From Streptomyces sp. WP-1 (GTDB lineage Bacteria > Actinomycetota > Actinomycetes > Streptomycetales > Streptomycetaceae), in the NCBI RefSeq assembly GCF_030450125.1, contig NZ_CP123923.1:434001-498000 (forward strand): 64,000 bases of DNA. The letters are read 5' to 3'. The notes below the pieces were generated by a model, which searched no databases, had not been told where the DNA came from, and saw only the letters and a program-made list of their open reading frames with translations. The position numbers and the translations under genes are program-made. This document shows, piece by piece, positions 34,612-43,373 of the stretch. Each line of letters opens with the position of its first letter. Within the stretch, counting starts at the first letter, position 1.

Positions 34612-35523
34612 ATGTCCGCTCCCGTACCCGCGAGCAAGGACGACCGGAACCCCGGCTCCGGTCGCCGGCCGATCGTGGTGGGGCTCGATCCCGGCCCCGC
34701 CCGCCGCACGGCACCCGCCTGGGCCGCGGACGAGCCCGCCCGCCGACGGCTGCCACTGCGTCTGGTCCATGTCGAGGGCGTACCGACCCCCGGCGACCGC
34801 AGAACGGCGGTCCCGCCCTCCTGGGAGGGATGGAACGAGGCGCTGCACGAGGCCGGGAAGAAGGTGCTGGAGGAGGCCGCGGAGTTCGTGTCGGCCCGGC
34901 ACCCGGGCCTGGCGGTGGACACGCTGCTCGCGGAGGGCGATCCGGTGTGGACGCTGTGCGAGCAGAGTCGCGACGCCACCTCGCTCGTCCTCGGCTCGCA
35001 CCATCTGAGCCGGCGCCAGGAGGTGTTCGGCTCCGCGTCGATCGCCCTCCCGGTGATGGCCCGTACACACTGTCCCCTGATGGTCGTGCCCGAGCCGGAA
35101 CACACCACCCAGGATCCGCCGTACTACGTCGTCGGCGTCGACGGCAGCGAACGCTCCGCGGCGGCGGTGGACGTGGCGTTCGAGGAGGCGGCGCTGCGCG
35201 GCGCGGGGCTGCGGGCCCTGCTGGTATGGGAGCACGGCCCACTGCGGGTCTTCGACGAGCGCGGGCCGCAGGAGGAGTCCCGCCGCCTCCTCTCCGAGAT
35301 CGTGGCGGGCCGCCACGCCCGCTACCCCGAGGTGGACCTGCACCACGAAGTGGTCGCGGGCCATCCGGTGCAGGTGCTCACCGAGGCCTCGGAACACGCG
35401 CTCGGCCTGGTGGTGGGCACGCGGGGGCGCGGCGGCTTCGCGGGCATGCTGCTGGGCTCGGTGAGCCAGGGCGTGCTGCACCACGCCCGCTGCCCCGTGA
35501 TCGCCGTTCCGACCCACGGGTGA
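34612..35523 (+). CDS. universal stress protein, two Usp domains
   Basis: 303 aa, ATG preceded by GGAGGAG. Tandem UspA domains: residues ~19-160 begin PIVVGLDPGPARRTAPAWAA and end HCPLMVVPEPEHTT; residues ~168-303 begin YYVVGVDGSERSAAAVDVAF. The second domain keeps the ATP-binding pattern GTRGRGGFAGMLLGSVSQGVLHHARCPVIAVP (G-2x-G-9x-G-S). The first is degenerate in the same motif (GSHHLSRRQEVFGSASIAL). It is likely an ATP-binding stress or hypoxia protein, in line with the neighbouring Rv1733c gene. Confidence 0.9.
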   Translation: MSAPVPASKDDRNPGSGRRPIVVGLDPGPARRTAPAWAADEPARRRLPLRLVHVEGVPTPGDRRTAVPPSWEGWNEALHEAGKKVLEEAAEFVSARHPGLAVDTLLAEGDPVWTLCEQSRDATSLVLGSHHLSRRQEVFGSASIALPVMARTHCPLMVVPEPEHTTQDPPYYVVGVDGSERSAAAVDVAFEEAALRGAGLRALLVWEHGPLRVFDERGPQEESRRLLSEIVAGRHARYPEVDLHHEVVAGHPVQVLTEASEHALGLVVGTRGRGGFAGMLLGSVSQGVLHHARCPVIAVPTHG

Positions 35524-35568
35524 GCCGGGGGCTCCGGCGGGTGGTCGGCCTCCGTCCGGAACCGGTGC

Positions 35569-35689
35569 TCACACCCCGGTGAGCGCGTCCCGGGCGTGGT
35601 CCGTCCGGAAGGTGGGGTCCCCGGACACCGACACCACCCCGTCGACCTCGCGGCGCAGCTGCTCGGTGACCCGGCCATCGCGCGCGTCC
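35569..35689 (-). other. short minus-strand coding-like scrap
   Basis: A frame ending with TGA at 35571-35569 reads TEQLRREVDGVVSVSGDPTF and RTDHARDALTGV. It is in the style of a short conserved C-terminus, but nothing upstream is in frame. Family not recognised. Confidence 0.25.
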
Positions 35690-36180
35690 GCCGTCACATC
35701 GCGGGGGTCGGGCCTTCCAGGTTCCGACGCGGTCCACGCGGCGCAGCTGCTGGCGGCCCATAGGCACATCGAGGCCCCCGCCGCGTTTCGATGAGGCGGT
35801 CGGCGACGGTGGTGCGCAGTTCCACGGGCTTCTGGTTGTCGTACTTGAACTTGGCCCGCACCTCGACCACGTCCAGTTCCAGCCGCGGATGCCCGGCAGC
35901 ATCCGGCCGTAGGGCAGCCGGTCGACCTCGACGGGGGCGTGGTCGCCGTCGGGCTGGAAGTGCGCCAGCTGGCGGCGCAGCAGTTCGGCCTTGGCCTCGG
36001 GGCCGTCGATGACGCGGGCGCGGCAGGTGAACTGGACGGCCGCGTAGTAGCTGGTCGGCACGCCGTCGGTGGGCGGAACCCCGGGCGCGGCGCGCCAGGT
36101 GCCCGGGATGAAGGCGTAGTCGCCGCTGACGTCGAAGGTGACGTTCGGGTCGTGCTCGACCGCCTTCCAGACCGGCGTCC
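35690..36180 (-). pseudogene. PaiB-type FMN-binding protein remnant
   Basis: Minus strand encodes DPNVTFDVSGDYAFIPGTWR and TSYYAAVQFTCRARVIDGPE, then KAELLRRQLAHFQPDGDHAP and RLPYGRMLPGIRG; after a one-base shift it continues LELDVVEVRAKFKYDNQKPV and RTTVADRLIETRRG. This is the C-terminal two thirds of a PaiB/FMN-binding split-barrel protein. The N-terminus (start to about residue 60) is missing and one frameshift (near 35890) is present. Confidence 0.7.
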
Positions 36181-36295
36181 CAGGGCTCGGCGGAGGCCGG
36201 ACGGCGGGGCCCGCATAAATCAGTGTCCGGGGCGGGCCCCGGACCACGATCATGGAAAGACCCGTCGCAGCCGAGCCCATCAGGGGGACCCCACC

Positions 36296-36949
36296 ATGCC
36301 CGTACCGGCCGATCCGACCGTCCTGCATCCGATGCCCGGGCAGCCGCGCGTCGCCCTGCTGAAGCCGCTGGTGAAGTCCCCGCTGATCAAGGTCGGGGAG
36401 TACTCGTACTACGACGACCCCGACGACGCGACCGCCTTCGAGACGCGCAACGTGCTCTACCACTACGGGCCGGAGAAGCTGATCATCGGCAGGTTCTGCG
36501 CGCTCGGCACCGGCGTGCGGTTCATCATGAACGGCGCCAACCACCGCATGGACGGCCCCTCGACCTTCCCCTTCCCCACCATGGGCGGCTCCTGGTCCGA
36601 GCACTTCGACCTGCTCACCGGCCTGCCGAACCGGGGGGACACCGTCGTCGGCAACGACGTCTGGTTCGGGCACGGCGCGACGGTGATGCCTGGCGTGCGG
36701 ATCGGCCACGGCGCGATCATCGCGACCGGCGCCGTGGTCACCGCGGACGTCCCCGACTACGGCATCGTCGGCGGCAACCCGGCCCGCCTCATCCGCACCC
36801 GCTACAGCGCCGAGGACACCGCCCGGCTCCTCGCGGTGGCCTGGTGGGACTGGCCTGCGGAGCACATCACCGAGCACATCCGCACCATCATGGCGGGCAG
36901 CATCGCCGGCTTGGAGGCGGCCGCCCCCGCGCGTGCTGGCGGAGAGTAG
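36296..36949 (+). CDS. Vat/CatB-type xenobiotic O-acetyltransferase
   Basis: 217 aa, ATG after AGGGGG. Left-handed beta-helix acetyltransferase: PLIKVGEYSYYDDPDDATAF, VLYHYGPEKLIIGRFCALGTGVRFIMNGANHRMDG with the active-site His in NH, the long loop TFPFPTMGGSW, then hexapeptide repeats TVVGNDVWFGHGATVMPGVRIGHGAIIATGAVVT and GGNPARLIRTRY. The pattern matches streptogramin A acetyltransferases (Vat) and CatB-type enzymes. It is likely self-resistance or detoxification; the actual substrate is unknown. Confidence 0.88.
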   Translation: MPVPADPTVLHPMPGQPRVALLKPLVKSPLIKVGEYSYYDDPDDATAFETRNVLYHYGPEKLIIGRFCALGTGVRFIMNGANHRMDGPSTFPFPTMGGSWSEHFDLLTGLPNRGDTVVGNDVWFGHGATVMPGVRIGHGAIIATGAVVTADVPDYGIVGGNPARLIRTRYSAEDTARLLAVAWWDWPAEHITEHIRTIMAGSIAGLEAAAPARAGGE

Positions 36950-36965
36950 TCCTCAGGCGTAGCGA

Positions 36966-37064
36966 ATGCCTCCAAGGGTCGTCGCGATGTGTGAGGAGCT
37001 GCTCGCAACGCAGGGCGCCTACCAGAGCCTTATCCAGAGGATCCGGGAGATCTACGGGCTTTAA
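36966..37064 (+). CDS. possible 32-aa ORF
   Basis: ATG 36966 to TAA 37064 encodes MPPRVVAMCEELLATQGAYQ SLIQRIREIYGL. Codon use is unlike non-coding GC-rich DNA, and it could be the surviving end of a longer gene. No ribosome site is convincing and no family is recognised. Confidence 0.2.
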   Translation: MPPRVVAMCEELLATQGAYQSLIQRIREIYGL

Positions 37065-37978
37065 GGGGCTCCTGGGGATCTACGCGCCGGTCCGTTCCGG
37101 GGCGTTCGGTCGCGCAGGGCGAGCAGGGTCCAGCCGCGGCCTGCTGGATCGAGTGGTCTGGTCGCGGCGGTGAAGAGTTCCGCGGCTCGGCGGTAGGAAA
37201 GCCGTCCCCGGCCCGTCACCGGGCAGCGGTCGGCTGCCGGTGTGCCGACGGGGGCCCGTCGGTCGGTGACGAACACCGGCCCCGCGGTGCGCCCGGCCAG
37301 CAGCATGGGCAGCAGGTGTGCCGTGCCCGGTCCCCAGCTCAGGGGCCCTACGACATGCTCCTTGGTACGTCGCCGGGGAAGGTCCAGGTGGTCGATGTCG
37401 AGGGCGAGCACCTGCTCGATGGGGGCGCGCGACTCGTGGAGGAGATGCCACAGGGTCAACTCCCTGAGTGCGGCCCGCAGGGCGAGGACGGCACGGGCCC
37501 GATCCTGGCCAGCGGCAGCCGCCCCCGCAGCCGAGGGAGCGTCAGAGGGGACGGGTGCCGGCCCAGGGCCCGGCGTCGGCGGTTCCAGTCCGATCGCTGG
37601 GTCCGTGGCGATCCAGCCCTGTGCCACCCACCATGCCGTGGCTGCTCGGAGGCAGGTCAATTCGCGGGCCAGTGTGCGTGGTTGCGTGGCGGCGGCACGG
37701 TCGTCCAGACCCTGTTGCAGCCGCTGCGGAGCCTCCGGGTCGTCGAGCAGGGCCAGCGGTACGACGGGCGGACGGGCTCCCCTGCGCTCGCGGCCGGTCG
37801 GAGCCCGGCGGTCGACCAGCGGCCAGGCCCAGCCGTGCAGCGAGATGCGGTAGACGCGGCGGGAGGCGCTGCCGAGATCGGCCGCGGCGAGGTAGCGATC
37901 GACGGCGGCGCTGTATTCCACCGGGGCTGGACGGAGCGTGCCCACGTCGCCGGTTTGGCGCTTACCCATGCTGGCCAT
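37061..37978 (-). pseudogene. tyrosine-recombinase-like protein, catalytic C-terminus missing
   Basis: 305 aa from ATG 37978 (ATG 37969 also possible). Residues ~15-120 resemble the core-binding domain of phage integrases (SAAVDRYLAAADLGSASRRV, ELTCLRAATAWWVAQGWIATDPA). Residues ~170-290 resemble the catalytic domain start (RELTLWHLLHESRAPIEQVL, GRGRLSYRRAAELFTAAT). The usual HxLRH...R...Y end is lost; the frame instead ends GWTLLALRDRTPRNGPARRS. With no catalytic Tyr it cannot recombine. A GCAGTAAAT repeat abuts its start. Confidence 0.6.
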
Positions 37979-38045
37979 CCGCAGTAAATGAGTTTCACGA
38001 GGACTGTCTTGCTCTTGCGTAACTGAGCCTACCACCAGGCGTGTT

Positions 38046-38070
38046 GCAGTAAATGAAGGCTATTTACTGC
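38046..38070. promoter_or_regulatory. GCAGTAAAT inverted repeat (operator or att-like site)
   Basis: GCAGTAAAT (38046-38054) and ATTTACTGC (38062-38070) form a 9-bp perfect inverted repeat with a 7-base spacer. A third GCAGTAAAT lies at 37981-37989, just before the recombinase-like start. The block is notably AT-rich for this genome and lies between the divergent recombinase-like and MFS genes. Confidence 0.6.
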
Positions 38071-38167
38071 GCCAATTCAGACAGAAGTGAATTGGCTCGT
38101 TAAAGGCTCGGCTTTATTTCCGGAAACGCTTGCAGGGAATAGCTTGGTGGAGGAAGAGTGCGGCCCC

Positions 38168-39418
38168 ATGACGCTTCGCACTAGCCCTCCCGCTGTCTCC
38201 AGGCCCCGGACGGCTGCTCACCGTCTTCGCGCGCTGCGGCACTCCCGGCTCCGCCGTTTCCTCGTCGGCCAGAGCACGTCGCTGCTCGGCTCCGGGATGA
38301 ACACGATCGCTACGACCTTCGCCGTGCTGCAGCTGCCGGGCGGCGGGGTCGACGCTGTCGGCGTGGTGATGGCGGCCCGGATTCTCGCGGTGCTGGCCGT
38401 ACTGCTGCTCGGCGGAGTGTTCACCGATCGGCTCGGGGCCCGTGCGGTCATGCTGACGGCGGATCTGCTCAGGTTCGCCTCCCAGAGCGTGCTCGCCGTG
38501 CTGCTGCTCACCCACACCGCGAGAATCTGGGAAGTGGTCGCCCTGGCGGTGATCCTCGGAATCGGTGAGGGCGGATTCAGCCCGGGCCTGGCGGCCCTGG
38601 TGCCCGGCCTCGTTCCCGCGGACGACCTTGCGGACGCCAACGCGGTGCTGCAGATCACCCAGGCCGTGGCCTCGGTCGCGGGGCCAGGTCTGGCCGGTCT
38701 GCTCATCGCGGTTTCCGATCCGGGCTCAGTCGTCGCTGTCGACGCGGTCAGCTACGGCGTGAGCGTCGTGGCCCTGGCCGGGCTGCCCCTGTCGCAGTCG
38801 TCGGCACCACGCCGCGGATTGTTCAGCGAACTGGGACGCGGCTGGAAGGAGTTCACCTCCCGCACCTGGTTGTGGGTCACGACCCTCCATATCAGCCTGT
38901 TCAACTTCCTGCTCTGGGCGCCGTTCCTGGTGCTTGGACCGACTCTCGCCCAGCAGCGGCTCGGCGGCGCGCGGGCGTGGGGGCTGGTACTGGCCTTGTA
39001 CGGCACCGGCTCGATCGTCGGCGGCCTGGCGCTGCTCGGCCGGAACCCCAGCCGGGCACTCGCCTGGTCCATGGCCGCGTCCGCCGGCTGGGCCATTCCG
39101 GCGGCCGCGCTGGCCGCGCGGGCGCCCCTGGTTGGGGTGGCAGCCGCCGCTCTTCTCGCGGGCGGCGGCGCGGCGGTATGCAGCACCCTCGTGACGACGG
39201 TCATCCAGCGTGAGATCCCCGCCGAGATCCGCGGACGCATCAGCGCCTTCGACAGCCTGGGCGCCTTCGCTCTGGGGCCGCTCGGACTGGCACTGGCCGG
39301 GCCGGTGTCGGGCGTCGTCGGAGCAGACCGGCTCCTGGGGCTCGGCGTGCTGTGGCAGCTGACCGCGGTCGCGGTGGTACTGGCGCTCCCGTCCGTGCGA
39401 AGGCATGGCGTGAAGTGA
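38168..39418 (+). CDS. MFS transporter (drug-exporter-like)
   Basis: 416 aa, ATG 38168 behind GGAGGAAG; an in-frame ATG at 38087 would add a non-conserved AT-rich leader and is not preferred. Twelve hydrophobic segments. Motif-A-like loop GGVFTDRLGARAVML (~85-99) and GIGEGGFSPGLAALVPGLVPADDLADANAVLQITQAV, the signature of the EntS/macrolide-efflux branch. The central loop is GRGWKEFTSRTWLWV. Membrane exporter of unknown substrate. It is divergent from the recombinase-like gene and 330 bp upstream of a macrolide glycosyltransferase, hinting at a shared antibiotic-resistance role. Confidence 0.88.
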   Translation: MTLRTSPPAVSRPRTAAHRLRALRHSRLRRFLVGQSTSLLGSGMNTIATTFAVLQLPGGGVDAVGVVMAARILAVLAVLLLGGVFTDRLGARAVMLTADLLRFASQSVLAVLLLTHTARIWEVVALAVILGIGEGGFSPGLAALVPGLVPADDLADANAVLQITQAVASVAGPGLAGLLIAVSDPGSVVAVDAVSYGVSVVALAGLPLSQSSAPRRGLFSELGRGWKEFTSRTWLWVTTLHISLFNFLLWAPFLVLGPTLAQQRLGGARAWGLVLALYGTGSIVGGLALLGRNPSRALAWSMAASAGWAIPAAALAARAPLVGVAAAALLAGGGAAVCSTLVTTVIQREIPAEIRGRISAFDSLGAFALGPLGLALAGPVSGVVGADRLLGLGVLWQLTAVAVVLALPSVRRHGVK

Positions 39419-39581
39419 CAGACGAGTCGAGCGCACATCCGACGACCCGCGGGTCTGCGGAGGCCGGGCTCGTGTCCGCGTCGACGCCGCCGGCGTCGTC
39501 CAGCGCTTGTTGCCCTCGCTGCATCAAGTCCGCTCTGCGCGTCCGGAAGATAAATGCGGTGCGGCGATGTCCCGGCACGGC

Positions 39582-39621
39582 TAGAGTCGCGGGCATGTAT
39601 TTCACTCAGATCTACGGCTGA
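39582..39621 (+). CDS. leaderless 8-codon upstream ORF with its promoter
   Basis: TAGAGT (39582-39587) is a strong -10. Exactly 7 bases later ATG (39595) opens MYFTQIYG followed by TGA at 39619-39621. Transcription would begin at the ATG itself, so this peptide is translated from the 5' end of the mgt mRNA. An AT-rich AGATAAAT lies about 27 bases before the -10, as in WblC/WhiB7-type promoters of resistance genes. Aromatic-rich leader peptides typify ribosome-stalling attenuators. Coding span is 39595-39621. Confidence 0.5.
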
Positions 39622-39627
39622 ACGGGT

Positions 39628-39698
39628 CGGGGCCTCGCCCCGGTTCCCCTCCGCATGCCTCAGCGCGCCCGCCACGACGACCGAGTTCCGTCGGCGCG
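39628..39698 (+). promoter_or_regulatory. two leader hairpins between upstream ORF and mgt
   Basis: The first hairpin CGGGGC-CTC-GCCCCG (39628-39642) starts 7 bases after the peptide stop and is terminator-like. The second combines GCGCG (39663-39667)/CGCGC and CGACG (39675-39679)/CGTCG (39689-39693). The arrangement fits transcription attenuation relieved by ribosome stalling on the leader peptide. Confidence 0.45.
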
Positions 39699-39747
39699 CC
39701 GGCCTGCCGTATTCCTGTCGCCGTAGACCAGAAACGAGTGAGTCCTC

Positions 39748-40944
39748 TTGTCTTCCCTGCCTTCCGCCTCGCGCCACCCTGCCCATATCGCCATGGTCGG
39801 CATCCCCCTCGTCAGTCATGTCCTGCCCAGCCTCGCGGTCATCCGTGAACTGGTGGCGCGCGGCCACCGGGTGACGTACGCCAACGACCCGGCGGTCACC
39901 GACCTGGTCACGGGCGCCGGCGCCGAGCTTGTGCCCTACTCGTCCGGGCTGCCGTTCGCCGACAACATCTGGCCGGAGGACCCCATCGCCACGATGGACC
40001 TCTTCCTCTCCGACGCGGTGCGGGCACTCCCCCGGCTGCGCGCCACCTACGACCGGGACCCGGCGGATCTGTATCTGTACGACATCGGCGCCTACGCCGG
40101 GCGCGCCCTCGCCGAGGTGCAGAACCGGCCGCTGCTTCAGCTGTCTCCGACGTTCGTGGCGTGGGAGGGCTACGCCGAGGAAGTCTCGGCACCCATCCGG
40201 CAGTTGCCGGGCGCCGACGCCCACTGGGCGAGGTTCGCCGAGTGGCTCGCCGGGTGCGGGGCGTCCACGACCGATGTGGACTCCTTCTTCGGTCGGCCCG
40301 CGCGTACCCTGGCGCTGATCTCCCGCGCGATGCAGCCGCACTCCGACCGCGTCGACACCGGCACCGTGACCTATGTCGGACCCTGCTTCGACCAGGCCAC
40401 GCCCGCCACGGAGGAGTGGGCCCGACCGGCGGGAGCCGAGAAGGTGCTGCTGGTCTCCCTGGGTTCGGCGTTCACCCGGCAACCGGAGTTCTACCGACAG
40501 TGTCTGGCGGCCTACGGGAATCTGCCCGGCTGGCATGTCGTCCTCCAGATCGGCAAGTACACGGATCCTCACGAACTCGGCACCATCCCGCCCCATGTCG
40601 AGGTCCACTCCTGGGTCCCGCAGCGGGCGATCCTCGACCGGGCGGACGCCTTCGTCACCCACGCCGGCATGGGCGGCTGCGGCGAGGGCCTGCTGGCGGG
40701 GGTACCGATGATCGCCGTACCGCAGGCCGCCGAGCAGTTCATGAACGCCGACCGGCTGGTGGAGCTGGGCGTGGCCCGCCGCATCGACACCGCGGATGCC
40801 ACCGCCGACGCCCTCCGGGCCGCTCTGCTGGACCTGGTCGGGGATCCGGAGGTGGCACGACGCTCGGCGCGGCTGAGTGCCGAGGCGCGGGCCGAGGGCG
40901 GCACCGCGCGGGCCGCCGACCTCATCGAGGAGATGGTGGGCTGA
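39748..40944 (+). CDS. mgt: macrolide-type glycosyltransferase (MGT family)
   Basis: 398 aa from TTG 39748, the only plausible start in frame (next Met is inside the Rossmann fold). GT-B family 1: HIAMVGIPLVSHVLPSLAVIRELVARGHRVTYAN (N-domain), LYLYDIGAYAGRALAEVQNRPLLQLSPTFVAWEGY with the loop motif shared with OleD/Mgt, and the C-domain donor site VHSWVPQRAILDRADAFVTHAGMGGCGEGLLAGVPMIAVPQAAEQFMNADR. Relatives inactivate macrolides by glucosylating the desosamine 2'-OH. It is preceded by a leaderless upstream ORF and hairpins suggesting drug-inducible attenuation. Confidence 0.9.
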   Translation: MSSLPSASRHPAHIAMVGIPLVSHVLPSLAVIRELVARGHRVTYANDPAVTDLVTGAGAELVPYSSGLPFADNIWPEDPIATMDLFLSDAVRALPRLRATYDRDPADLYLYDIGAYAGRALAEVQNRPLLQLSPTFVAWEGYAEEVSAPIRQLPGADAHWARFAEWLAGCGASTTDVDSFFGRPARTLALISRAMQPHSDRVDTGTVTYVGPCFDQATPATEEWARPAGAEKVLLVSLGSAFTRQPEFYRQCLAAYGNLPGWHVVLQIGKYTDPHELGTIPPHVEVHSWVPQRAILDRADAFVTHAGMGGCGEGLLAGVPMIAVPQAAEQFMNADRLVELGVARRIDTADATADALRAALLDLVGDPEVARRSARLSAEARAEGGTARAADLIEEMVG

Positions 40945-40951
40945 CCTTGCG

Positions 40952-40993
40952 GGTCCCCGGGGCGCAGGCCGAGAGCGGGAGGCTCCGGGGGCC
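40952..40993. terminator. bidirectional terminator between mgt and desaturase gene
   Basis: GGTCCCCGG (40952-40960) pairs with CCGGGGGCC (40985-40993), nine pairs including one T-G, with a 24-base loop, between the convergent stop codons. Confidence 0.45.
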
Positions 40994-40998
40994 GTATG

Positions 40999-42078
40999 TC
41001 AGAACTCCTCCCTGCGCTGCCGCCTGATCGGTTCCCCCACCCGGTGCATATGGGTGAGCGCCTCGCGGTAGGACCGGATCAGTCCGGTCTCGTGGTACGG
41101 CACGCCTATCTCCGCGCAGTACGCCCGCACGATGGTCCGGGCCCGGCGCAGATGGGGTGTGGGCATGCTCGGGAACAGGTGGTGTTCGATCTGGTAGTTG
41201 AGCCCGCCGAGCATCACATCGGTGAGCGGACCGCCGCGCACATTGCGGGAGGTGAGCACCTGGCGGCGCAGGAAGTCGGGCCGTTCGCCACCGCTGAGGG
41301 TCGGCATGCCCTTGTGGTTCGGCGCGAAGGTGCAGCCCAGATAGACACCGAACAGGCACTGGTGCACGGCGAGGAACGCCACCGCCTTCCCGGGAGGGAG
41401 CACCAGGAACAGCGCGGACAGATAGGCCGCCATGTGGAGGAAGAGCAGGGAGCCCTCCAGGAGCCGGTTCTTCATCGACGGCGAGCGCAGCGCGCGCACG
41501 CTCGCCACATGCAGGTTGAAGCCCTCCAGGGTCAGCAACGGGAAGAACAGGAATGCCTGGTGACCGCCGATGAACCGGGCCATGCCCTTGCTGTTGCGGG
41601 CCTGGTCGGTGGACCAGACCAGGATGTCCGGGGCGACATCGGGGTCGAGTTCCTCATGGTTGGGGTTGGCGTGGTGGCGGGTGTGCTTGTTCATCCACCA
41701 GCCGTAGCTCATGCCGATGGCGAGGTTGCCGAAGAGCCGGCCCCATGTCTCGCTCGGGCGGCGCCGCCGGAAGACCTGCCGGTGGGCCAGGTCGTGTGCC
41801 ACCAGGGCGACCTGGCCGAAGGCCAGGGCGAGGAAGGCGGCGACCGCGAGCTGCCACCAGGTGTCGCCGAGCACGGCGAAGGTTCCCCAGCCCGCCGACA
41901 GCAGTGCGATCACCAGGCCGAGCCGCACCGTGTAGTAACCGGGGCGCCGCTTCAGCAGACCCGCCTCGGTGATGCGCTGGGAGAGTCCGGCGAAGTCGCT
42001 GCCCGCCCGGGAGGGCGAGGTGCGGGATGGGGCGGCAGATGGTCCCGTGACCACGGACGCGTCGGTGGAAATCGTCAT
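40999..42078 (-). CDS. membrane fatty acid desaturase
   Basis: 359 aa, ATG 42078. The three histidine boxes of acyl-lipid/acyl-CoA desaturases are HDLAH (in VALVAHDLAHRQVFRRRRPS), HTRHH (WWMNKHTRHHANPNHEELDP) and QIEHH (GGLNYQIEHHLFPSMPTPHL). Hydrophobic pairs flank them: LGLVIALLSAGWGTFAVLG, LAVAAFLALAFGQVAL, and GSLLFLHMAAYLSALFLVLP. The QxxHH third box and front-end-like spacing resemble Streptomyces desaturases annotated as linoleoyl-CoA/delta-9 type. It needs an external ferredoxin or cytochrome donor, not encoded here. Confidence 0.9.
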   Translation of the reverse strand: MTISTDASVVTGPSAAPSRTSPSRAGSDFAGLSQRITEAGLLKRRPGYYTVRLGLVIALLSAGWGTFAVLGDTWWQLAVAAFLALAFGQVALVAHDLAHRQVFRRRRPSETWGRLFGNLAIGMSYGWWMNKHTRHHANPNHEELDPDVAPDILVWSTDQARNSKGMARFIGGHQAFLFFPLLTLEGFNLHVASVRALRSPSMKNRLLEGSLLFLHMAAYLSALFLVLPPGKAVAFLAVHQCLFGVYLGCTFAPNHKGMPTLSGGERPDFLRRQVLTSRNVRGGPLTDVMLGGLNYQIEHHLFPSMPTPHLRRARTIVRAYCAEIGVPYHETGLIRSYREALTHMHRVGEPIRRQRREEF

Positions 42079-42229
42079 GCGTCGAGTCTCCCGACGGCCG
42101 TCCGCCCGAGACAGCCTGCCAGCCTCCGGACCGGCCGGGGGCTGCCCCCCGGCCGGGACAGGGGGGCTACCACCCCGAAGCGGCCGTTCGGGCGAGGGCG
42201 GCCCGCTCCGGGGCGGTCGGTGAGGGGCG

Positions 42230-43198
42230 TCAGGAGTCGGACGGGGGCTTGTACAGGCGCACCGTGGCGGCGATCTTCCGTACCGTCTCGTCCGTCACCT
42301 CGCCGGAGACACCCTTGGCGCCGAAGAAGGACCAGGAGACCAGGTCGCCCTGGGCGTTCTTGAAGGCGAAGGTCCACGCCTTGCCGTCCGTCACGCATTT
42401 CTGCGCCTTCTTCACCCCCGTGGACCAGGCGCTGCCCAGATCGCCCTTGAGGCCGGAGGTGGTGGTGAAGGGTTCGACGGTGCCGGACTTCACCTTGGTC
42501 TTGTCGGGCTGGGTGTAGGCGCCGTAGACCCAGGTCCTCGGGTCTGCGCCGGCTATCTCCTGGGTGCTGCGGGCCCCGTTGTCGCGCCTGCTGCCCGCGG
42601 TGGCCAGGGCGGTGTCGTCCACGGTGCCGTTCTTGTCGGTGTCCGCGGAGCACCACTCGGGCTGGAGGGACGCGGGGGCCTGGACCGCGATGAGCGGCTT
42701 GTCGTCGGGGTCGTCGTTCTTGGCGACGTAGGTGACCCAGTCGGGCGTCTGCAGCTTCCACTGCGGCGGGACGTCGAAGGCGATGCCCTGGGCCGGGTTG
42801 GTGACGACCTTCCAGCCCTTGACCGTGGCGGTACGGCCGTCGGGGCTGCGCGGGTTGTCCGTGCTCTGCTGCGCCGCCCCGGTCGGCGCCGGGGTGGGGC
42901 CCGGGTCCACCCGGTCGTGCTTGCCGCCGAGCAGCACGAAGCCGGTGACACCCGCGGCGACGACGACGGCCGCGGCGGCGATGACGGCGACGAGCTTGGT
43001 ACGGTCCCGGCCGCCACCGCCGCCCGTGGGCGGGGGCGCGGGTGCGCCGACCGGCTGAGTGGGCGCGTTCCACTGCTGGGGCTGCTGGTAGGGATTCGGC
43101 TGGTGGTACCCGGCCTGCTGATAGGGGTTCGGCTGATGTTCGACCGGGGGCTGCTGCGGGTTCTGTCCGCCCCCCGGTGGCTGCTCTCCTGGCCACAT
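42230..43198 (-). CDS. membrane-anchored protein with Pro/Gln-rich N-terminus
   Basis: 322 aa, ATG 43198. Cytosolic residues 1-65 are low complexity (QPNPYQQAGYHQPNPYQQPQ, GAPAPPPTGGGGG). One transmembrane helix follows, LVAVIAAAAVVVAAGVTGFVLLGG (~70-93), then an extracytoplasmic domain with KGWKVVTNPAQGIAFDVPPQWKLQ, a pair of cysteines (EWCSADTD..., KKCVTD-like AQKCVTD) and a final FAFKNAQGDLVSWSFFGAKG. This architecture is widespread in Streptomyces. The function is unknown. It is divergent from the methyltransferase gene. Confidence 0.85.
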   Translation of the reverse strand: MWPGEQPPGGGQNPQQPPVEHQPNPYQQAGYHQPNPYQQPQQWNAPTQPVGAPAPPPTGGGGGRDRTKLVAVIAAAAVVVAAGVTGFVLLGGKHDRVDPGPTPAPTGAAQQSTDNPRSPDGRTATVKGWKVVTNPAQGIAFDVPPQWKLQTPDWVTYVAKNDDPDDKPLIAVQAPASLQPEWCSADTDKNGTVDDTALATAGSRRDNGARSTQEIAGADPRTWVYGAYTQPDKTKVKSGTVEPFTTTSGLKGDLGSAWSTGVKKAQKCVTDGKAWTFAFKNAQGDLVSWSFFGAKGVSGEVTDETVRKIAATVRLYKPPSDS

Positions 43199-43373
43199 GC
43201 GAGGCAACGATACGGCGGGTGACCCCCGCCCTCGGACGGGGGTGATCGCCACGAGGGACGGTCTCCACACACGTCCGCCCACGGCCGGGCACACCGGGGC
43301 GAAGGCACGCACATCCGGCTCACCGGATACCTACGATGACGCCGACGACGCTCCCGAGGAAGGGAAGTTGGCC

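Noticed and set aside
36966..37064. 32-aa ORF as a confident gene
   Set aside because: It has no clear ribosome site and no recognisable homology; kept only as a low-confidence entry.
39582..39587. PafBC-type promoter for the mgt leader
   Set aside because: TGTC is 14 rather than 16 bases before the TA, and the rest of the half-site does not match.
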